From Bathymodiolus brooksi (Eukaryota; Mollusca; Bivalvia; Mytilida; Modiolidae): DNA of 64,000 nt. Position 1 is the stretch's first letter, and each line of letters begins with the position of its first letter. This document shows, piece after piece, positions 63,301-64,000 of the stretch. The notes beneath the pieces were generated by a model. The model was given only the letters and a program-made list of their open reading frames with translations, searched no databases and was not told the DNA's origin. The translations under genes and the position numbers were made by a program. The stretch lies in contig OY804585.1 in NCBI GenBank assembly GCA_963680875.1, forward strand, positions 28,696,186 through 28,760,185. Direction: 5' to 3'.

Positions 63301-63502
63301 TTTCAGCTTTATATACTATCGAGGTTCAAACTTCATGAAAAATACTTTATATGTAATTCCAAATATCAAGCATACTGTTTAAGATATTTAATAAACATAA
63401 AAATGTAAAGCATATGTATAAAGCATTTGATCAAACAGCATGTTGGTTAGAATAGACATTTACCCGACATGCCTGCTGAACTGTAAAACTTCTCCGAATA
63501 GT
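27273..63502 (-). CDS. Unidentified long protein (coiled-coil, disordered), 13 exons, 5' end missing
   Basis: Minus-strand exons in transcript order: 63464-63502, 62508-62615, 55533-55681, 55071-55124, 51443-51521, 48321-48518, 46345-46413, 40796-40997, 39157-39235, 36563-37267, 34858-34924, 30316-30328 (tentative) and 27273-27306. Every junction is in compatible phase and gives about 597 residues. The protein is rich in Ser, Asn, Gln, Lys and Arg, has no membrane segment or signal, and shows one coiled-coil-like region across the exons at 40796 and 39157. I do not recognise the family. The general character (disordered, basic, short coiled coil) resembles cytoskeletal or centrosomal proteins, but that is only an impression. 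It converges with gene 1. Confidence 0.75.
28485..29060 (+). repeat. About 148-bp tandem repeat with DR1 motifs
   Basis: Four units, each with gaccccaaaataaatagggt, tcttccccttccacagggga, aagtttggtaaagatccaat and acagaactaaagttat. Three carry tgacctttgacct, the reverse complement of AGGTCAAAGGTCA, at 28631, 28786 and 28940. It ends in a GC-rich cgcccgcccgccgcccacc tract. It lies in the last introns of gene 2. Confidence 0.92.
29100..30300. other. Gene 2 intron, no clear feature
   Basis: AT-rich. Candidate mini-exons at 29384 and 29921 were examined and rejected on phase. Confidence 0.4.
30316..30328 (-). CDS. Gene 2 tentative 13-nt microexon
   Basis: Flanked by acceptor aaattttag and a strong donor GGAA|gtaaga. 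It encodes (G)KKR(K). It is the only short exon I found that converts the phase 1 end of the 34858 exon to the phase 2 needed for the natural-looking terminal reading at 27306. Its polypyrimidine tract is weak, so the call rests mainly on phase. Confidence 0.3.
30628..30700 (+). mobile_element. SINE core fragment
   Basis: gacaggtcagtggttttctt through ccaccagtaaaactggccgc; head and tail absent. Confidence 0.8.
31660..32745. mobile_element. Compound repeat with flanking direct copies
   Basis: A block at 31665-31765 (tcctctcttcaccggtaagc, gctgataaaatttcaaaa) recurs at 32630-32725. Between them are two copies of a segment with caattccaataactctgtga and gaattggccaaggggttctc. Each side ends in GACGGACGGACGGAC-type runs. 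One inner copy is split by the element at 32053. Confidence 0.75.
32053..32418. mobile_element. About 365-bp element with 33-bp terminal inverted repeats
   Basis: ggccaaaaaaaaatatatgt and gtgtttactgtcac at the left match the complement of gtgaccgtaaacacacatat and ttttttttttggcc at the right. It interrupts a repeat unit right after gaccgtaag, whose uninterrupted copy is at 31886. Confidence 0.8.
32760..34857. other. Gene 2 intron, no clear feature
   Basis: AT-rich intron with a short TA-rich stretch near 33272. No exon or strong repeat recognised. Confidence 0.45.
34858..34924 (-). CDS. Gene 2 exon
   Basis: Acceptor cattgttgtag, donor GCTGCAG|gtaatt; phase 0 in, 1 out. It encodes PSNRVRSAKGAQSKQPSQ then ALAA(G). 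Basic, Ser/Gln-rich and probably disordered. Confidence 0.72.
35838..35962. mobile_element. MITE-like, CAGTCAAATCC ends
   Basis: acagtcaaatccatattaag and tgacctctcaatacagatca, a diverged member of the CAGTCAAACCTG group. The rest of 34925-36180 shows no exon. Confidence 0.55.
36187..36418. mobile_element. MITE, TACAGTA-CCC family, with nested SINE tail
   Basis: tacagtagtctcccttttat to gaggagggattactata. Inside, at about 36337-36390, a minus-strand SINE tail is flanked by direct copies of agtggcctta. Confidence 0.8.
36563..37267 (-). CDS. Gene 2 long exon
   Basis: Acceptor cattcaatag, donor TTTGAG|gtgaga; 705 nt, phase 0-0. It starts MKRKLAEEQSDMGTDIPL in frame with the upstream helix, so the ATG need not be a start. 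It includes NYVQIDELPINETLMGRA, a long Asn/Ser/Arg-rich disordered middle, and a Pro/Gly-rich end (VPPPKENRNNGGGGQS) before DKYFE. It is the largest exon of the gene. The frame runs four codons past the donor before stopping. Confidence 0.85.
37348..37510. mobile_element. MITE, CAG(T)-GAAACCTGTCTAAACC family
   Basis: tacagagaaacctgtctaaa at the left and ggtttagacaagattcactg + ta at the right. It lies 80 bp upstream of the long gene 2 exon. Confidence 0.82.
37700..37737 (+). mobile_element. SINE head interrupted by a foldback element
   Basis: gggatcatatagtaattgta + tttacatctaag is the SINE head; the rest continues at 38607 (gtaatcagtgccaatcacca). The SINE is old and diverged. Confidence 0.75.
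37738..38606. mobile_element. Foldback DNA transposon with 7-bp target duplication
   Basis: Inverted arms 37738-38061 and 38282-38606 (about 325 bp, a few mismatches) start cacaggcgcttgtgtagagt. The target duplication atctaag is at 37731-37737 and 38607-38613. The 220-bp loop is AT-rich and has no transposase. The frames open on the arms are mirror images of each other, not genes. A third, single-arm copy is at 44776. Confidence 0.93.
38607..38775 (+). mobile_element. SINE remainder after foldback insertion
   Basis: atctaagtatgtaatcagtg, then a diverged core (ttcagtgatttgtggcaaag) and tail (ataatctggtagctacaat-like). Confidence 0.7.
38977..39025 (-). mobile_element. SINE tail fragment
   Basis: atgtttaatgccaactcagc + aatttttcagctatatcatg, the same tail as at 40213. 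Confidence 0.65.
39157..39235 (-). CDS. Gene 2 exon, coiled-coil helix
   Basis: Acceptor tttttttcag, donor ATTGAG|gttaat; phase 2 in, 0 out. It encodes (G)GYIKRLMQETGRDIQEL followed by TNEIKHDIE. Hydrophobic residues at I, L, I, L, I spacing are typical of a short coiled coil that continues into MKRKLAEEQ of the next exon. Confidence 0.75.
39440..39890. mobile_element. Hairpin-ended element with about 155-bp tandem units
   Basis: Two and a half units with aaaacaattatttgaccttc, accgccttatggtcatgcac and tattgacctatct. It ends in a perfect hairpin (atgtctccc ttcgttcgaa ggggagacat); a matching tatgtctcccctt lies at the left at 39451. It contains AGGTCAAAGG-like strings. Confidence 0.8.
40200..40530 (-). 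mobile_element. tRNA-derived SINE, second family, minus strand
   Basis: On the minus strand ccgcatcggtggtgtaatgg and ttagcgtgttcacctcgagt form a tRNA-like head with an A box TGGTGTAATGG and a B-box-like GGGTTTGATAAG. The tail (gtttaacgccaactcagcaa on the plus strand) matches the fragments at 36337, 38977 and 42235. Confidence 0.75.
40796..40997 (-). CDS. Gene 2 exon, start of coiled-coil region
   Basis: Acceptor ggttttacag, donor CTACAGG|gtatgg; phase 1 in, 2 out. It encodes (G)MREKEENHPLSMSHPDYL, then VNPHSRTGKARVQSAKGE, then a helix VDNAIESIRELKQSLV. The ARVQSAKG motif recurs as RVRSAKGA in the exon at 34858. Confidence 0.78.
41050..42230. other. Gene 2 intron, no clear feature
   Basis: No exon with usable splice sites and matching phase was found between the exons at 40796 and 46345. 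Short open frames near 41444-41914 look like chance. Confidence 0.45.
42235..42290 (-). mobile_element. SINE tail fragment
   Basis: attgattggtatttaacacc + aactttagcagtatttcagc. Confidence 0.7.
42794..42976. mobile_element. MITE, GAAACCTGTCTAAACC family
   Basis: tacagtgtaactggtctaaa ... ggtttagacaggtttcactg + ta, with TA at both ends. Related to 37348. Confidence 0.85.
43050..43231. mobile_element. MITE, CAGTCAAACCTG family
   Basis: acaatcaaacctgttttagt ... cataagacaggtttgacagt + a. It is the most complete copy of the family seen at 17673 and 19752. Confidence 0.85.
44085..44336 (+). repeat. 36-bp satellite, first block
   Basis: About seven units of agcttcacatattaacacat + gtactctgcattcagt. 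Units are open in a 12-codon frame on both strands because 36 is a multiple of three; this is not a gene. Confidence 0.93.
44403..45468. mobile_element. Foldback element, 297-bp arms, with nested second element
   Basis: Arms 44403-44699 and 45172-45468 are inverted copies (aaaatgttccgcccgtgaaa ... ). The interior contains a truncated copy of the foldback family at 37738. The whole lies between two blocks of the same 36-bp satellite. Confidence 0.9.
44776..45167. mobile_element. Nested truncated foldback copy
   Basis: It starts cacaggtgcttgtgtagagt and follows the 37738 left arm with few changes to ggttttatcattgccttac. It then ends after about 35 bases of the opposite arm (tagtgtttagtatttatata). 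Most of the right arm is lost. Confidence 0.88.
45826..46342 (+). repeat. 36-bp satellite, second block, reaching a splice donor
   Basis: About fourteen units of the same satellite as 44085. The last degenerate unit (agatttacatattaacac) runs straight into the donor of the exon at 46345. Both strands are open in one frame (CEATECRVHVLI-type period). Confidence 0.93.
46345..46413 (-). CDS. Gene 2 exon adjoining 36-bp satellite
   Basis: Acceptor ctgtttacag, donor AGAATTG|gtaagt; phase 1-1. It encodes (D)DSKDVQREKTKERVSSGR then KSRI(G). Directly after the donor the intron becomes a 36-bp satellite array, and the donor itself sits in a degenerate first repeat unit. Confidence 0.7.
46560..46760 (-). 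mobile_element. Old degraded SINE, minus strand
   Basis: ataacatttcagttatattg, ttattggtggaggaaactgc and gctgtgataggcagtgattg outline the family; the middle is scrambled. The adjoining intron to 48090 shows no other feature. Confidence 0.65.
48095..48272. mobile_element. MITE fragment, TACAGTAACCCCC family
   Basis: ttatcaggttagatttcaga, aatgctactaaattgtcccc and cttatacgagggggacagct; the left end is missing. Confidence 0.7.
48321..48518 (-). CDS. Gene 2 exon
   Basis: Acceptor actatttcag, donor GTACATG|gtaaaa; phase 1-1, 65 codons. It begins (V)KSGRQRTSVPSATFVNYD and contains LEKARSDSKIELHSEREN, then an acidic end FYDPVEGEQQMEENG. It is predicted to be mostly disordered with one charged helix. 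Confidence 0.75.
48596..48777. mobile_element. MITE, CAGTCTAACCTG family
   Basis: tacagtctaacctgtattaa ... gggcaggttagatcata; interior tgaccttatatgacaggtga. It lies 80 bp upstream of the exon at 48321-48518. Confidence 0.8.
49008..49136 (+). repeat. 44-bp tandem triplication
   Basis: Three nearly identical units of actttcaagttttaaatata + aatttaattaaatctaacaa + aa. Confidence 0.95.
49551..49713. mobile_element. 163-bp MITE with 60-bp inverted repeats
   Basis: attacatacatagagtgttg and caagactttgtatcaggtca pair with the complement of tgacctgatataaagtcttg-type and acactatctatgtaat at the right end. The short loop holds caactagtcacgatagcgac-like sequence. Confidence 0.82.
49740..51420. other. 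Gene 2 intron, no exon seen
   Basis: The part 49790-50190 is richer in CpG than its surroundings. The rest is AT-rich with a (TA)n-like stretch near 50268. Confidence 0.4.
51443..51521 (-). CDS. Gene 2 exon
   Basis: Acceptor ctcgttacag, donor GATGATG|gtaagg; phase 0 in, 1 out. It encodes ENKSGNLIRQHPNPFDEC then TNRLTPDD(V). The HPNPFDE..TPDD composition suggests a short conserved linear motif in an otherwise flexible region. Confidence 0.75.
51555..51730 (+). repeat. Tandem repeat around gattggtgtaa
   Basis: Six irregular units containing cttgatttggattggtgtaa or taaccttgattttgattggt, just upstream (minus-strand sense) of the exon at 51443. Confidence 0.88.
52546..53337. mobile_element. Putative DNA transposon with short inverted ends, CpG-rich
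   Basis: gagctccagataa at the left is exactly complementary to ttatctggagctc at the right. The interior (52800-53330) has many CpG (gtcgacttcggc, agcgctcttgcgc, gcgtaaaaaacgcaaatacg), unlike the flanks. No transposase frame is seen and no exact target duplication is obvious. Confidence 0.6.
53913..54053. repeat. 141-bp target site duplication, left copy
   Basis: aagctattaatcttacctta ... caccccttacct. It differs from the right copy (54932-55072) at one base (caataac/caataat). Confidence 0.93.
54054..54931 (+). mobile_element. 5'-truncated LINE (non-LTR retrotransposon) 3' end
   Basis: An 878-bp insert between two 141-bp direct repeats, ending in an A-rich tail (54911-54931). It encodes the C-terminal end of a reverse-transcriptase protein, including a CSFCN..ETVEHLFFNC zinc-knuckle motif typical of the region after the RT domain in LINE ORF2. 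The upstream segment (FQYKFLHRVIPTN) is in another frame because of one extra T in a T-run near 54187. The stop is at 54585-54587; a 3' untranslated part follows. Confidence 0.9.
54932..55072. repeat. 141-bp target site duplication, right copy
   Basis: Identical to 53913-54053 except for one base. It overlaps the last two bases and the donor of the gene 2 exon at 55071-55124 and so keeps that splice site intact. Confidence 0.93.
55071..55124 (-). CDS. Gene 2 54-nt exon beside a LINE insertion
   Basis: Acceptor acctgtag, donor TTTGAG|gtaagg; phase 0-0. It encodes YDICSRHARKIAFAEKFE, a basic helix. The last two exon bases and the donor are part of a 141-bp target duplication made by a LINE insertion, so a second unattached copy of the donor lies at 54052-54053. 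Confidence 0.75.
55533..55681 (-). CDS. Gene 2 exon
   Basis: Acceptor aattttcag, donor CACAGT|gtatgt; phase 1 in, 0 out. It encodes (E)GNVDEFVRSNIAPSASIS, then PINRQSGPPRHILEVSAS, then a Gln-rich helix QQRQQELLQHRHS. Codon use and composition match the other exons of the gene. Confidence 0.75.
55700..56835. other. Gene 2 intron, no exon seen
   Basis: AT-rich, no repeat family recognised; a small inverted repeat (taagttttaatt / agtgtcaattaa) occurs near 56690-56720. Confidence 0.45.
56836..57014. mobile_element. MITE, CAGTCAAACCTG family (GGGCA subfamily)
   Basis: attgtcaaacctgccttaaa, aaaccactgtctataaaggg and ggcctttatatataagtttg + cc, close to the copy at 24265. Confidence 0.8.
57285..57535 (+). 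repeat. 24-25-bp tandem repeat
   Basis: Ten units of tttctaaccattaaccaatt + taaa, with ccagtt variants at both ends. Confidence 0.93.
57600..58450. other. CpG-rich patch in gene 2 intron
   Basis: About 20 CpG in the first 500 bases, against two or so in the 500 bases before. It has no repeat structure that I can see. A 64-codon minus-strand frame (57822-58016) starts MNEIIKDKALITVGCPIF but has no supporting splice context. It could be an internal promoter or enhancer, or a young unrecognised insertion. Confidence 0.35.
58460..59560. other. Gene 2 intron, AT-rich
   Basis: A short duplication (aaattaaaaacaaattaaaa near 58618-58680) and another (acagcccaacgatatccaag and aagcccaaagatacccaagg, 59098-59180). 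No exon supported. Confidence 0.45.
59585..61407 (+). mobile_element. Hairpin-ended element with about 170-bp tandem repeats
   Basis: About eight to nine diverged units with ggccatcttggtcggaggtc, gacacaattttggaagagga, ccatccaatgactatttcat, agtttggttgagattg and aagatttttatgtgaatttc. The end is a near-perfect hairpin (tagctcacacaggtgagcta) preceded by gacagacgacggacaccaag; the left edge has tcgctcacctgga. Frames at 59731-60396 are products of the repeat. No transposase is present. Confidence 0.85.
62045..62240 (+). repeat. 26-bp tandem repeat
   Basis: Seven to eight units of gtggctgagttactggtacc + cacttg, with variants caactt and gtcgag. Confidence 0.93.
62508..62615 (-). CDS. Gene 2 exon
   Basis: Acceptor cttgtcag, donor ACAG|gtagct, phase 1-1. 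It encodes (D)NDWLHQGIRGHPKTIKPF then QQKSQDEILAKLLGMPT. The frame stays open past the donor to a stop at 62377, adding about 44 codons, so an alternative terminal exon is possible. A second donor (GTG|gtatag) in the same phase lies downstream. Confidence 0.65.
62930..63005 (+). repeat. Short direct and inverted repeats of GGGAGATAA
   Basis: gacaaagggagataatttac and acaaagggagataactttat bracket the complement aattatctccctttcctgac, each with ggctcccattaa nearby. A C-run follows at 63219. Confidence 0.7.
63464..63502 (-). CDS. Gene 2 exon (first visible)
   Basis: On the minus strand: acceptor gtttttatag, donor TCGG|gtaaat; phase 1 in and 1 out. It encodes (x)YSEKFYSSAGMS(D). No convincing upstream exon is visible between 63503 and the window end. 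Confidence 0.6.
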
Positions 63503-64000
63503 CTATAAAAACAGCACATTTTAAACTTTCACCGGATTATTTCAAGACATGTTTTTTTTAATTTATTTTAAAAGTTTGTTTGAAATGAATTCCACAACAC
63601 TGCAACATCTACAAGTATTACACTTATCATTAATAATTAATATTAGTGCTTTATGATTGGGGATAAAATATCACAAAGAAAAATTGACTTAAAAGGCAAA
63701 TTTCAAAATCAAGTCATTCCAATTTTTGGCAAGTTATAGATCTCCCTATTTTTATATACCAAAGCAATTTTAAACTATTGGTACAGTTTTCAGCTTTGCT
63801 GCAAAAATACTGTAGATGGCCCTGGACTAAAGATTTGGGGTCTATTTTACTATGTTAGTCTGGTAAGGTGCAGGGGCTGTGGTGACAATTTAAGACCCTA
63901 GGCCGGAATTGAGACTCTTGTCACGTTAATGTCAGCCGGACCTCCCACACCCCAGATGGATTACTGTTTACATTAATATTGTAGCAACCAGCTGTAGAGG
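63503..64000. other. Window end, gene 2 intron
   Basis: No acceptor/donor pair in phase with the exon at 63464 was found. A candidate at 63976-63995 (minus strand, after cctctacag) contains a stop in the required phase. Confidence 0.4.

Noticed and set aside
63976..64000. Possible further gene 2 exon after cctctacag (minus strand)
   Set aside because: The phase needed to join the exon at 63464 contains a stop.

Overview
The window is AT-rich animal nuclear DNA, most likely from a bivalve mollusc. The coding sequence is cut into small exons with GT-AG introns (one apparent GC-AG). Introns and intergenic DNA are full of tRNA-derived SINEs of the type common in marine molluscs, short inverted-repeat DNA transposons, minisatellites and hairpin-ended tandem-repeat elements. 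There is no bacterial-style gene organisation, no rRNA, no CRISPR array and no intact tRNA gene.

Two multi-exon genes converge. Gene 1 (plus strand, about 399-19750) is the 3' part of a gene I recognise as a KIAA1549/KIAA1549L (UPF0606, DUF3827) homolog. Fourteen exons in unbroken phase encode about 427 visible residues of the cytoplasmic tail. The extracellular part and membrane segment lie 5' of the window. Several exons are very short (24-39 nt), and a two-exon module appears to be tandemly duplicated. Gene 2 (minus strand, from beyond 63502 down to about 27273) is a long gene whose family I could not name. Thirteen exons in compatible phases (the 13-nt one tentative) give about 597 visible residues: a charged, Ser/Asn/Gln-rich, largely disordered protein with a coiled-coil-like stretch. 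A third possible minus-strand coding piece (24958-25206) lies between the two 3' ends.

Layout: 1-400, a 61-bp array that repeats the 3' splice site of the first visible exon. 400-19750, gene 1 with minisatellites, SINEs, a Tc1/mariner-type MITE, a tRNA-Ser-like pseudogene and palindromes in its introns. 19750-27270, intergenic repeats (MITEs with CAGTCAAACCTG-like ends, 65-75-bp repeats, SINEs) and the orphan ORF. 27270-63502, gene 2. Its introns hold a tandem repeat carrying perfect DR1 nuclear-receptor motifs (28.5-29.1 kb), a foldback element with a 7-bp target duplication (37.7-38.6 kb), a 36-bp satellite split by a nested foldback element (44.1-46.3 kb), a 5'-truncated LINE with an unusual 141-bp target duplication across a splice donor (53.9-55.1 kb), and a hairpin-ended 170-bp tandem-repeat element (59.6-61.4 kb).

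The most notable biology is the interplay of repeats and splice sites: an array that multiplies an acceptor, a satellite that starts at a donor, and a LINE whose target duplication preserved the donor it hit. Exon calls rest on splice motifs, phase continuity and protein character read by eye; no search or transcript data were available.
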